Origin: Streptacidiphilus carbonis
Lineage (GTDB): Bacteria; Actinomycetota; Actinomycetes; Streptomycetales; Streptomycetaceae
Direction of reading: 5' to 3'
Assembly: GCF_000787775.1 (NCBI RefSeq)
Contig: NZ_BBPM01000013.1
Coordinates: 99,480 to 163,479, forward strand
DNA: 64,000 nucleotides
Positions 44,870 through 53,410 of this stretch are shown in pieces (the stretch's first letter is position 1; each line of letters begins with the position of its first letter). A program made the position numbers and the translations under genes. Under the pieces are notes generated by a model. That model worked only from the letters and a program-made list of their open reading frames with translations. It was not told where the DNA came from and ran no database searches.

Positions 44870-45748
44870 ATGATCCTGCGCCCGGTCCGTGACAGCGCCG
44901 CCGACGCCGCCGCCGTCCGCGCGGTCGCCAACGCCGCCTTCGACGCGCTGCGGCGCAGCCTGGGCGAGGAGCCCGCCGAGCCCACCCCGGCGTTCGTCGC
45001 GGTCGCGGACATCCGTACCCGGCACCTGGCCGTCACCGACCCCGGCGGCTGCTGGCTGGCCGAGAAGGACGGACGGCCGATCGGCACCGCGCTGGCCCTG
45101 CGCCGGGAGGGCCTGTGGGCGCTCTCACTGTTCTGCGTGGTCCCGGAGGAGCAGGGCAAGGGGGTGGGCCGACTGCTGCTGGACCACGCCGTCGCCTACG
45201 GCCGGGGGTGCCTGCGCGGCATGATCGCGGTCTCCGCCGATCCCGTCGCCGCCCGCCGCTACCAGGCGGCGGGGTTCACACTGCACCCGGCGATGGAGCT
45301 GACCGGGCAGGTCGACCTGGCGGCGCTGCCCGACCCCGGCGGCATCCCGGTGCACCTAGGCGACGCCGCCCATCTGGCCCTGCTGGACTCGGTGGACCGC
45401 CGCATCAGGGGCGGGGCCCACGGCCCCGACCACCCGGTGCTGCTGCGCACCTGCGACGAGCTGCTGGTGGCGGACACCCTCACCGGCAGCGGGTACTGCT
45501 ACCGCACGGAGGGACGGATCGTCCTGCTCGCGGCCACCTCCCGCCGGCTCGCCTCCCGGCTGCTGACCGAGGCGCTGACCCGGATCCCGGCCGGGACGAA
45601 GGCGCGGCTCGCCAACATCACCGCCGAGCAGGACTGGGCGGTGTCCGTCGGCATGGCCGGCGGCCTCAGTGTGCACAACCGCGGCTACCTGGCCCTGCGC
45701 GGGATGCGCCCACCGGCTCCCTACCTGCCGTCGGGCGCCTACCTCTGA
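44870..45748 (+). CDS. GNAT-family N-acetyltransferase
   Basis: A 292-residue protein with an N-terminal GNAT domain. The acetyl-CoA site is VVPEEQGKGVGRLLLDHA (Q/R-x-x-G-x-G/A pattern), followed by AARRYQAAGF, typical of motif B. The C-terminal half (from residue 165) has a second, divergent GNAT-like fold, DELLVADTLTGSGYCYR onward. The acceptor substrate is unknown. The ATG has GGGGAGAG upstream. It converges with the decarboxylase gene. Confidence 0.88.
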   Translation: MILRPVRDSAADAAAVRAVANAAFDALRRSLGEEPAEPTPAFVAVADIRTRHLAVTDPGGCWLAEKDGRPIGTALALRREGLWALSLFCVVPEEQGKGVGRLLLDHAVAYGRGCLRGMIAVSADPVAARRYQAAGFTLHPAMELTGQVDLAALPDPGGIPVHLGDAAHLALLDSVDRRIRGGAHGPDHPVLLRTCDELLVADTLTGSGYCYRTEGRIVLLAATSRRLASRLLTEALTRIPAGTKARLANITAEQDWAVSVGMAGGLSVHNRGYLALRGMRPPAPYLPSGAYL

Positions 45749-45783
45749 CCCCGTGGACGCCGGCTGAAGCGGTCGACGGCAGC

Positions 45784-47151
45784 TCAGGCCATGGTGTCCA
45801 GGATCTCCCTGACCATCTCCATGGTGGTGCCGGGGTGCAGGAAGGCGAACCGGGAGACCACCTCGCCCTCCCACCCCGTCGGGGTGACGAAGCCCACCTG
45901 GTCCTTGAGCAGCTGCTCGGACCAGGCGTAGTAGTCCTCGGCCTGCCAGCCGCGGCGCCGGTAGACCAGGCAGGACAGCTCCGGCTCGCGGACCACCTCC
46001 AGGTGCGGGTACTCGGCGCGGATCAGCTCGGCGGTGTCCCTGGCCAGCCTGATCCCGGCCTCGACCGCCTCGCTGTAGGCGTCGGTGCCGTGCACCGCGA
46101 GCGAGAACCACAGCGGCAGGCCGCGGGCCCTGCGGGTGAGGTGGTAGGCGTAGTCGGTGGGGTTCCACTCCCGCTCGTGGTCGCCGGTGTGCAGCACGTC
46201 CAGGTAGGAGGCGTCCTGGGTGTGCACGGCCTTGGCCGGGCGCGGGTCCCGGTAGACCAGCGCCGCGCAGTCGAACGGCGCGAACAGCCACTTGTGCGGG
46301 TCCACCACGAAGGAGTCGGCGTGCTCGATGCCGTCGTACTTGGCCCGGACCGACGGGGCGAACAGCCCGGCCCCGCCGTAGGCGCCGTCGACGTGGAACC
46401 AGAGCCCGGACTCCCGGGCCACCTCGGCGATTCCGGCCAGGTCGTCGACGATCCCGGCGTTGGTGGTGCCGGCCGTGCCGACCACGGCGATCACCGATCC
46501 CGGGTCCTCGTCGGCGGCCAGCGCGGCCCGCAGAGCGGCTCCGGTGAGGCGGTGGTCCTCGGTCGGCACCAGCAGCTTCTCCACGCCGATGATGTTGAGG
46601 GTGTTGGTGACCGAGGAGTGGGTCTGGTCGCTGACCGCGATGCGCAGCCGCGCCCCGATGCCCAGACCGAGCCGGTGCCTGGCCGTGTCCCTGGCCACCA
46701 CCAGCGCGGAGAGGTTCCCGGCCGAGCCGCCGGAGACGAAGCAGCCGCCCGCCGACTCCGGCAGTCCGGCCCGGTCCGAGATCAGCCGCAGCACCTGGTT
46801 CTCGGCGGCGATCGCCCCGGCCGCCTCCAGCCAGGAGATGCCCTGCAGCGAGGCGCAGGAGACCACCATGTCGAAGAGCAGCGCGGCCTTGGTGGGCGCA
46901 CAGGGGATGAATGACAGATATCGGGGACTGTCAGCTGAGATCACCGCCCGCGACAGCTCGTGGTCGTAGAGCTTCAGCACCTCGGCAGGATCGTTTCCGC
47001 CGGCGCTCAGCAGCCCGTCCAGCACCGCACCGAGCCGCTCGCCGTCGCCCGGGTGGTCCAGCGGCACCGGGTCGTACTGCAGCCGCTCCCGCATGTAGTC
47101 GAAGACCAGGTCGACCGTCCTGGCGTCGTACCGGTGCATGCGCTGGGTCAC
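45784..47151 (-). CDS. PLP-dependent decarboxylase, aromatic-L-amino-acid decarboxylase type
   Basis: A 455-residue group II decarboxylase. The PLP Lys is in VDPHKWLFAPFDCAAL, with the preceding FHVDGAYGG Asp and the TNAGIVDDL region that holds phosphate. The family removes CO2 from Trp, Tyr, Phe, DOPA or glutamate-like substrates; the exact one cannot be told. The GTG start has GAGAGGA upstream. An Lrp/AsnC regulator lies directly upstream on the same strand, and such regulators often sense the amino acid used by a neighbour. Confidence 0.93.
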   Translation of the reverse strand: MTQRMHRYDARTVDLVFDYMRERLQYDPVPLDHPGDGERLGAVLDGLLSAGGNDPAEVLKLYDHELSRAVISADSPRYLSFIPCAPTKAALLFDMVVSCASLQGISWLEAAGAIAAENQVLRLISDRAGLPESAGGCFVSGGSAGNLSALVVARDTARHRLGLGIGARLRIAVSDQTHSSVTNTLNIIGVEKLLVPTEDHRLTGAALRAALAADEDPGSVIAVVGTAGTTNAGIVDDLAGIAEVARESGLWFHVDGAYGGAGLFAPSVRAKYDGIEHADSFVVDPHKWLFAPFDCAALVYRDPRPAKAVHTQDASYLDVLHTGDHEREWNPTDYAYHLTRRARGLPLWFSLAVHGTDAYSEAVEAGIRLARDTAELIRAEYPHLEVVREPELSCLVYRRRGWQAEDYYAWSEQLLKDQVGFVTPTGWEGEVVSRFAFLHPGTTMEMVREILDTMA

Positions 47152-47297
47152 GTGCGGGTCCTCTCACGGCGGGCTCAGGTCGTGATCAACCCTAGGCGGC
47201 AGGGATCCCACCCGGCATGTCAGAAACCACCGCCCCACGCAGCATTCCTGCGCGTCCGCGCCCCACCGCGACGGTTTCCGCCAGTTCGAGGGTGCGG

Positions 47298-47364
47298 CGC
47301 CTGCCTGCCCCCAAGGGTCTGCAACTGGCTCAGTTGCACCAGCCGGGGGCGCGGGGAACTGCGC
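47298..47364. repeat. Palindromic intergenic element, copy F
   Basis: The right arm (47345-47364) is near-perfect and followed by the conserved flank GCCAACCATGCACAA, the reverse of the flank seen in copies C and D. The left arm (from 47298) has decayed, but the inner GCAACTGG/CAGTTGC pair is intact. It lies 3' of the Lrp gene and upstream of the decarboxylase. Confidence 0.8.
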
Positions 47365-47401
47365 GGCCAACCATGCACAACCCGCAGCCAGGGTCCGACC
47401 C

Positions 47402-47878
47402 CTAGCCGATCAACCTGCTGAGCACTACTTGGCTGCGGCTCCGCTGCACCCCCCGCTCGCGGCGGATCCGCTCGATCACCGCTTCCAGGTGCCCGGTGTC
47501 CGCTGCGCGCAGGTGCACCAGTGCGTCGGCCTCGCCGGTGACCGTCCAGGCGGCGACCACCTCGGGGAACTGCCGCAGCGCGGCCAGGATCTCCTCCGGG
47601 GAGGTCCGCTCGCGCCAGTAGACCTCGACGAAGGCCTCGGTGCGCCATTCCAGCGAGCCCGGGTCCAGCACCACGGTGAAACCGCGGACCACACCGCGCT
47701 CCCGCAGCCGGTCCACCCGCCGTTTGACCGCCGTCGCGGACAGGTTGACCAGCAGTCCGATCTCGGCGTAGCTGGCCCGTCCGTCCCGGCTCAGCACTTC
47801 CAGGACCTTGCGGTCGGTCTCGTCGAGGCGGGCGGCGGCGGTGTTCAGCGGTGCGGGCACGCGTACAGGTTGGCACAC
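47402..47878 (-). CDS. Lrp/AsnC-family transcriptional regulator
   Basis: A 158-residue regulator with the N-terminal helix-turn-helix (LDETDRKVLEVLSRDGRASYAEIGLLVNLS) and the C-terminal RAM domain that binds amino acids (VVAAWTVTGEADALVHLRA). It probably controls the decarboxylase gene that follows on the same strand, an inference from position. The first GTG at 47878 is used here; GTG at 47860 would remove six residues and may be the true start. Confidence 0.93.
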   Translation of the reverse strand: MCQPVRVPAPLNTAAARLDETDRKVLEVLSRDGRASYAEIGLLVNLSATAVKRRVDRLRERGVVRGFTVVLDPGSLEWRTEAFVEVYWRERTSPEEILAALRQFPEVVAAWTVTGEADALVHLRAADTGHLEAVIERIRRERGVQRSRSQVVLSRLIG

Positions 47879-47890
47879 CCGCGGCCCGGC

Positions 47891-49099
47891 TCAGCCTGCC
47901 TGCCCGGCATCGGCCCCGGCGCCGGCCCCGGTCACGGTCCCGGCCTCGCGCAGGTGCAGTACCAGGCCGAGCGCCGTGGTGGCCGCGCAGAGCAGCCCGG
48001 CCGCCAGCACCGCCGCGCCGCCGCCGAGGAAGGTGGCGGCCAGCACCGCCAGCGCCCCGAGAGGCAGCAGCAGTACCTGGGCGGTGCCGTGCTTGCCGTG
48101 CCGGGCGTGGATCACCCAGACGGTGAAGAGGTAGAGCGCGGCGGGCACGGTCACCACCGCCGCAGCCCGCACCGGGGAGAGGTGCGCCGCGCCGACGGCG
48201 TACTCGACGGCCGCCTCCAGACCGGCGCCGATCCCGGCCGCGCTGAGGAACACGAAGTAGTGGCCGTAGCCCCAGACGAACGCCTGCCGGTTGGCCCGCA
48301 GATAGGAGTGGACCGGCCGGGCGAAGTAGATCCACCAGGCCGAGAAGCAGATCAGCAGTCCGCCGGCGGCGACCGGCAGCACCTTACCGAGAGCGCCGTG
48401 CTCGTTCAGCCCCGACTGCACCGCGACGGTGGCCGCGGCGACCGTCTCCCCCAGCACGATCAGGGTGAACAGGCCGTAGCGCTCGGCGATGTGCTCGGGG
48501 TGCCAGGTCGTCTCGTACCGCCGCTCGGCGAAGACCGGGACCAGCATCTCCAGCGGGATGACCGGCAGCAGCGCCCAGTTCTGCACCCGGTGCGGCAGGA
48601 GCACGGCGACCACCCAGAGGCTCTGGCACAGCGCGATGCCGCATGCGTAGCGCAGCCCCATGGTCCGTTCGGGGCCGTCGGCGGTCGAGGCCACCCGCAG
48701 CCACTGGGTGATCATCACGGTCCGCATCACCACATAGCCGAGCACCGCGACCGCGATCCGGCCCTCGAACATCCGGGGCACCCCCGCCGCGAAGATCAGC
48801 GCGCCGGTGATCTGGACGAAGGTCGCCACCCGGTAGGGCACGTCGTCGGTGTCGTAGGCCGAGGCGAACCAGCTGAAGTTCACCCAGGCCCACCAGACGC
48901 CGAAGAACACGAACAGGTAGTGCGGCAGGGCGTTCCCTTCGTGGCCCGCGGCGAAGCCATGGGCCAGCTGGGAGCCCGCCTGGGCCACCGCGACCACGAA
49001 GCAGAGGTCGAAGAACAGCTCCAGCGGGGTGGACGCCCGGTGCTCCTCGGTGCGCTCCCGGCGCACCATCCGCCGGACCGCGGTCGACCTGACGCTCAC
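47891..49099 (-). CDS. ltrA: Low-temperature-requirement A (LtrA) family membrane protein
   Basis: A 402-residue protein with about eleven predicted membrane helices. It matches the bacterial LtrA family: the opening ASTPLELFFDLCFVVAVAQ, the second block WWAWVNFSWFASAYDTDD and the ERYGLFTLIVLGE segment are characteristic. LtrA was named from a Listeria cold-growth mutant; its activity is unknown. The GTG at 49099 has GAAGGG upstream; an in-frame GTG at 49144 is possible. The stop lies 12 bases from the Lrp gene start, so the two may be co-transcribed. Confidence 0.9.
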   Translation of the reverse strand: MSVRSTAVRRMVRRERTEEHRASTPLELFFDLCFVVAVAQAGSQLAHGFAAGHEGNALPHYLFVFFGVWWAWVNFSWFASAYDTDDVPYRVATFVQITGALIFAAGVPRMFEGRIAVAVLGYVVMRTVMITQWLRVASTADGPERTMGLRYACGIALCQSLWVVAVLLPHRVQNWALLPVIPLEMLVPVFAERRYETTWHPEHIAERYGLFTLIVLGETVAAATVAVQSGLNEHGALGKVLPVAAGGLLICFSAWWIYFARPVHSYLRANRQAFVWGYGHYFVFLSAAGIGAGLEAAVEYAVGAAHLSPVRAAAVVTVPAALYLFTVWVIHARHGKHGTAQVLLLPLGALAVLAATFLGGGAAVLAAGLLCAATTALGLVLHLREAGTVTGAGAGADAGQAG

Positions 49100-49198
49100 C
49101 TGCGCATACCCTTCCCGATGGCCCCCCACCTGCGACCCTCCCACAGAGCGGTGTACGTCACACTCCCACAGCCGCCGTCGTCAGGTCGGCGGAAGCGA

Positions 49199-49213
49199 GC
49201 TATCATCGATAGC
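49199..49213. promoter_or_regulatory. Short palindrome before nadA, candidate operator and -10
   Basis: GCTATCATCGATAGC, with six-base arms, lies 61 bases before the nadA GTG. TATCAT within it would serve as a -10 box, so a protein bound here could block transcription. No regulator is assigned. Confidence 0.4.
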
Positions 49214-49273
49214 GTCAGTTAGACGAAAAGGGTGGAGCGCCGCTGCCCCACCCCCACAGGAGGGCAGTCGCCC

Positions 49274-50482
49274 GTGACCACCACAGCAGCACCATCTCGG
49301 GGAACGACCCCCGACCCCGCCGGGTACCAAGAGCCCGCGCCCACCCCGCTGGCCCTGCTGCTGCTCGGCCGCGACGCCGACCCCGCCAGCGAGCGCGGCG
49401 TCGACTGCCCCGGCGACCTCCCCGCCGCCTCCGACCCGGACCTGGTCGCCCGCGCCCGCGCCGCCAAGGCCGCCCTGGGCGACCGGGTGTTCATCCTCGG
49501 CCACCACTACCAGCGCGACGAGGTCATCGAGTTCGCCGACGTCACCGGCGACTCCTTCAAGCTGGCCCGCGACGCCGCCAACAAGCCGGACGCCGAGTAC
49601 ATCGTCTTCTGCGGCGTGCACTTCATGGCCGAGAGCGCGGACATCCTCACCAGCGCCGCCCAGCAGGTCATCCTGCCCGACCTGGCGGCAGGATGCTCCA
49701 TGGCCGACATGGCCACCGCCGAGCAGGTCGCCGAGTGCTGGGACGTGCTCACCGACGCCGGGGTCGCCGGGACCGTGGTCCCGGTCGCCTACATGAACTC
49801 CTCCGCCGACATCAAGGCCTTCACCGGCCGCCACGGCGGCACCATCTGCACCTCGTCCAACGCCCAGCGGGCCCTGGAGTGGGCGTTCGAGCAGGGCAGC
49901 AAGGTGCTGTTCCTGCCGGACCAGCACCTCGGCCGCAACACCGCCGTCCGCGACCTGGGCTTCAGCCCGGAGGACTGCGTGGTCTACAACCCGCACAAGC
50001 CCGGCGGCGGCCTGACCGCCGATCAGCTGCGCGCGGCGAAGATGATCCTGTGGCGCGGCCACTGCTCGGTGCACGGCCGCTTCTCGCTGGACTCGGTGAA
50101 CGAGGTCCGCGAGCGCGTCCCCGGCGTCACCGTGCTGGTGCACCCGGAGTGCAAGCACGAGGTGGTCGAGGCAGCCGACCTGGTGGGCTCGACCGAGTAC
50201 ATCATCAAGGCCCTGGACGCCGCCGAGCCCGGCAGCAAGTGGGCCGTCGGCACCGAGCTCAACCTGGTCCGCCGGCTGGCCAAGGCGCACCCGGACAAGG
50301 AGATCGTGTTCCTGGACCGCACCGTCTGCTTCTGCTCCACCATGAACCGGATCGACCTGCCGCACCTGGTCTGGACCCTGGAGTCGCTGGTCGAGGGCCG
50401 GGTCCCCAATGTGATCACGGTCGACCCCGAGACCGAGAAGCACGCCAAGGCGGCACTGGACCAGATGCTGGCGCTGCCGTAA
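49274..50482 (+). CDS. nadA: Quinolinate synthase
   Basis: A 402-residue [4Fe-4S] enzyme that condenses iminoaspartate with dihydroxyacetone phosphate to quinolinate in NAD synthesis. The opening FILGHHYQRDEV is characteristic, and the three cluster Cys are seen in VFCGVHFM, LVHPECKHE and DRTVCFCSTMNR. The GTG at 49274 has AGGAGG nine bases before it; a longer frame from 49232 is less likely. The usual partners nadB and nadC are not next to it. A strong terminator follows. Confidence 0.96.
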   Translation: MTTTAAPSRGTTPDPAGYQEPAPTPLALLLLGRDADPASERGVDCPGDLPAASDPDLVARARAAKAALGDRVFILGHHYQRDEVIEFADVTGDSFKLARDAANKPDAEYIVFCGVHFMAESADILTSAAQQVILPDLAAGCSMADMATAEQVAECWDVLTDAGVAGTVVPVAYMNSSADIKAFTGRHGGTICTSSNAQRALEWAFEQGSKVLFLPDQHLGRNTAVRDLGFSPEDCVVYNPHKPGGGLTADQLRAAKMILWRGHCSVHGRFSLDSVNEVRERVPGVTVLVHPECKHEVVEAADLVGSTEYIIKALDAAEPGSKWAVGTELNLVRRLAKAHPDKEIVFLDRTVCFCSTMNRIDLPHLVWTLESLVEGRVPNVITVDPETEKHAKAALDQMLALP

Positions 50483-50506
50483 CAGCACGTCACGACGCGG
50501 CCGCAA

Positions 50507-50543
50507 CGCAGGAGGGGCACCCCGACGGGGTGCCCCTCCTGCG
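50507..50543. terminator. Terminator hairpin after nadA
   Basis: A perfect 17-base stem CGCAGGAGGGGCACCCC and its complement with a three-base loop, 24 bases past the nadA stop and 19 bases before the 3' end of the opposing gene. It can act on both. Confidence 0.87.
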
Positions 50544-50561
50544 TATACCGCGACCTGGTGA

Positions 50562-50840
50562 CTATCCGGGGATCAACCCGTCGTCGTGCAGCAGTGCCTT
50601 GACCTGGTCGACGGTCGCGTCCTCGAACGGCAGGGTGGCGTCCGAGGGAAGCAGCACGTCGTCCGCGACCGGCGTGCCCGCGGCGCGCACCGCGGCGAGC
50701 AGGGCCGCCAGGCTGACCTTGAAGTCCGCCCGGTCGGCCGAGTCGAGAGCGGCCAGCACGGCGTTGTCCAGCTCGTTGAGCCGGTCCACCAGGCTGTCCG
50801 GGACCTCGAACTGGCCCTCCCCCATGATCCTGACGATCAT
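50562..50840 (-). CDS. PspA-associated protein, PspAA domain
   Basis: A 92-residue protein with the compact PspAA-type pattern: MIVRIMGEGQFEVPDS at the start, a central DNAVLAALDSADRADF and a C-terminal segment ending in a helix (TVDQVKALLHDDG). It lies 11 bases after pspA on the same strand and is its regular partner in actinobacteria. It presumably binds PspA or its membrane complex in the envelope-stress response; the mechanism is not known. Confidence 0.86.
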   Translation of the reverse strand: MIVRIMGEGQFEVPDSLVDRLNELDNAVLAALDSADRADFKVSLAALLAAVRAAGTPVADDVLLPSDATLPFEDATVDQVKALLHDDGLIPG

Positions 50841-50851
50841 GCGGATCTCCC

Positions 50852-51637
50852 TTACTTGTCGAGGCGCGGCTGGTCCTGCGGAGTGGCCTGCTGCTGCCCC
50901 TGCTCGATGGCGGGGGTCGGCTCGGCACTTCCACCGGACAGCTCGGCCTTCATCCTGGCCAGCTCCAGCTCGACGTCCGACCCACTGGACATCCGCTCCA
51001 GCTCGGCCGTGATGTCGTCCTTGCGCATACCGGTCGGGTCGTCCAGCGCACCCGAGGCGAGCAGCTCGTCGATCGCGCCGGCCCGCGCCTGCATCTGCGC
51101 GGTCTTGTCCTCGGCCCGCTGGATCGCCAGACCGACATCGCCCATCTCCTCCGAGATACCGGAGAAGGACTCGGCGATACGGGTCTGCGCCTGCGCGGCC
51201 GTGTAGGTGGCCTTGATGGTCTCCTTCTTGGTCCGGAAGGCGTCGACCTTGGACTGCAGCCGCTGGGAGGCGAGCGTGAGCTTCTCCTCCTCGCCCTGCA
51301 GTGCCTGGTACTGCGTCTCCAGGTCGGCGACCTGCTGCTGGATCCCGGAACGGCGGGTGAGCGCCTCACGGGCCAGGTCCTCGCGGCCGAGCGAGAGCGC
51401 CTTGCGGCCCTGCTCCTCCAGCGTCGAGGACTGCTTCTGAAGCTGCTGGAGCTGGAGCTCCAGGCGCTTGCGGGACGTCGCCACATCCGCCACCCCACGG
51501 CGCACCTTCTGCAGCAGTTCGAGCTGCTTCTGGTACGAGTAGTCGAGTGTCTCCCGTGGGTCCTCCGCACGGTCCAAGGCCTTGTTGGCCTTGGCGCGGA
51601 AGATCATCGACATCCGCCTCATAATTCCGTCGCTCAT
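50852..51637 (-). CDS. pspA: PspA/IM30 phage-shock (ESCRT-III-like) protein
   Basis: A 261-residue, mostly coiled-coil protein of the PspA/Vipp1 family, which polymerises on damaged membranes. The opening MRRMSMIFRAKANKALDRAEDP has the amphipathic membrane-binding helix, followed by DYSYQKQLELLQKVRRGVADV, the typical hairpin start. The C-terminal 35 residues are Gln/Pro-rich and disordered. Start is ATG. PspAA follows directly. No AAA+ PspF-like regulator is present, as usual in actinobacteria. Confidence 0.95.
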   Translation of the reverse strand: MSDGIMRRMSMIFRAKANKALDRAEDPRETLDYSYQKQLELLQKVRRGVADVATSRKRLELQLQQLQKQSSTLEEQGRKALSLGREDLAREALTRRSGIQQQVADLETQYQALQGEEEKLTLASQRLQSKVDAFRTKKETIKATYTAAQAQTRIAESFSGISEEMGDVGLAIQRAEDKTAQMQARAGAIDELLASGALDDPTGMRKDDITAELERMSSGSDVELELARMKAELSGGSAEPTPAIEQGQQQATPQDQPRLDK

Positions 51638-51898
51638 GGGCCTCGCGCGCCCCCTTCTCCGGCCTGCCGGTTCTCGTACCCAAGACTACGGGGCGCGGGG
51701 CGTTCACCGCAGCGCACCGGCCTGCAACCAGAGTGCTACAGCGACACCGAAGCGGCGTCATCCGTGCGAGGGATACCGCCAGGTGTCGTCTCGACCACAG
51801 GCAGGAGCGTGCCCCGAAGCGGTCACCGGGGCCGTCCCCGACAGCGCCCTGCCCACCAGGGCTAGGGATTACACCAGCTGACCACGTACTCTTGCGGT

Positions 51899-52495
51899 GT
51901 GTTCCGACGAAGCTCCCAGGATGCCCCCGCAGACGCCGTCACGCTCGAGAAGCCTGACGCCGCCGAGCGCCCCGACGCGCAAGCGCCCAAGGGCCGCCCC
52001 ACTCCCAAGCGCAGCGAGGCCGAGGCCAACCGCCGCGGCCGCGCCTATGTGCCCAAGGACCGCAAGGTGGCCGCCAAGGACGCCCGCAGCCGCGACCGCT
52101 CGGCCCGTGAGCGCCAGCGCGCCGCGCTGCTGAACGGCGACGAGTCGGCGCTGCCGCCCCGCGACAAGGGCCCGGTGCGGCGCTTCTGCCGCGACTACGT
52201 GGACTCCCGGATGACGGCGGCGGAGTGGTTCCTGCCGTTCGCGGTGATCATTCTGCTGCTCAGCGTGATGCGCAGCCCGGCGCTGACCGCGATCTCGCTG
52301 GTGCTGTGGGTCGTCATCATCGTGCTGATCGTGGTGCACTCCTTCGTCCTGGCGTTCGGACTGCGCAAGCAGCTCGCCCAGCGCTTCCCGGACAAGAACA
52401 CCAAGGGCGCGGTGGCGTACACGCTGATGCGCACCCTGCAGATGCGCCGGCTGCGTCTGCCCAAGCCCCAGGTCAAGCGAGGGCAGAAGCCCTGA
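51899..52495 (+). CDS. DUF3043 membrane protein
   Basis: A 198-residue protein of the actinobacterial DUF3043 family. The N-terminal 95 residues are basic/acidic and disordered (AEANRRGRAYVPKDRKVAAK). The conserved core is GPVRRFCRDYVDSRMTAAEWFLPF, followed by two membrane helices and a basic C-terminus. Function unknown. The GTG start sits six bases after TACTCT, with no ribosome site, so the message is probably leaderless. The stop overlaps the likely start of the methyltransferase. Confidence 0.88.
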   Translation: MFRRSSQDAPADAVTLEKPDAAERPDAQAPKGRPTPKRSEAEANRRGRAYVPKDRKVAAKDARSRDRSARERQRAALLNGDESALPPRDKGPVRRFCRDYVDSRMTAAEWFLPFAVIILLLSVMRSPALTAISLVLWVVIIVLIVVHSFVLAFGLRKQLAQRFPDKNTKGAVAYTLMRTLQMRRLRLPKPQVKRGQKP

Positions 52496-53346
52496 TCGAG
52501 GCCTATGTCCCGCGGGGCCCCCTGCCCGAGCAGCGGCAGGCGGGCTTCCATGGCGGTGCCGACTCCTGGCTGGCCGGGCTTTCCGGGCTGCGGAACATCG
52601 TGCGCCAGGAACTGGTCGCCCGGCAGCTGGCCGAGCAGATCACCGAGCACTTCTTCCACGGCGCCGCCGGCGGCGGCGCGCGTCCGCTGCGGGTCCTGGA
52701 CGTCGGCTGCGGCCAGGCCACCCAGGTGGTGCGGCTGGCCCGGGCCGGCCATCTGGTCACCGGGCTCGACCCGGACCCGGTGACGCTGGGGGCCGCGCGC
52801 GGCGCGATCGGCGCCGAGCCGCCCCAGGTCCAGCAGCGGATCAGCCTGCTGACCGGCGAGGGCGGCGACTGCGGCCGCTGGTTCGGCCCCGGCACCTTCG
52901 ACGTGGTGCTCTGCCACGGGGTGCTGATGTACATGCCCGAGGCCGAGCCGATGCTGGCCTCGCTGGCCCGGGTACTGGCGCCCGGCGGGATGCTGTCCGT
53001 GGTCGTCCGCAACGGCGACGCGCTGGCCATGCGCCCCGGCTGCGCCGGGGACTGGGCCGGGGCGGTCGAGGCCTTCGGCACCGACCGCTACACGAACCGG
53101 CTCGGCCTGCACACCCGCGCCGACCGGCTGGAGCCGCTGACCCGCACCCTGGCCGAGATCGTGGTCCCGCTGCGCCGCTGGTACGGCGTGAGGGTGTTCA
53201 CCGACCAGACGCCGGACCATGTCGGGCCGCCGGTCGACGGGCGGCAGCTGGCCCAGCTGCTGGACGCCGAGGAGCGGGCCGGCCGCACCGACCCCTACCG
53301 CGCGGTCGCCGCACTGCTGCACCTGGTCGGCACCCGGCCCGGCTGA
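52492..53346 (+). CDS. SAM-dependent methyltransferase, start uncertain (possible CTG)
   Basis: A class I methyltransferase of about 284 residues. The SAM-binding motif I is VLDVGCGQATQVVRLA, with the acidic loop TGLDPDPV and motif IV-like FDVVLCHGVLMYMPE. The region ahead of motif I (SWLAGLSGLRNIVRQELVARQL) is conserved in related proteins, yet in frame there is no ATG, GTG or TTG before it. CTG at 52492, overlapping the DUF3043 stop as CTGA and preceded by GAGGG, is the best start. A small frameshift error near 52505 is the alternative. The methyl acceptor is unknown. Confidence 0.85.
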   Translation: MIEAYVPRGPLPEQRQAGFHGGADSWLAGLSGLRNIVRQELVARQLAEQITEHFFHGAAGGGARPLRVLDVGCGQATQVVRLARAGHLVTGLDPDPVTLGAARGAIGAEPPQVQQRISLLTGEGGDCGRWFGPGTFDVVLCHGVLMYMPEAEPMLASLARVLAPGGMLSVVVRNGDALAMRPGCAGDWAGAVEAFGTDRYTNRLGLHTRADRLEPLTRTLAEIVVPLRRWYGVRVFTDQTPDHVGPPVDGRQLAQLLDAEERAGRTDPYRAVAALLHLVGTRPG

Positions 53347-53410
53347 CCGGGGCGAGCGGCCGGCCCGACCGGCGCGTGCCGCGCTGATCACCGGGAGTAG
53401 GGTCGGCCGC

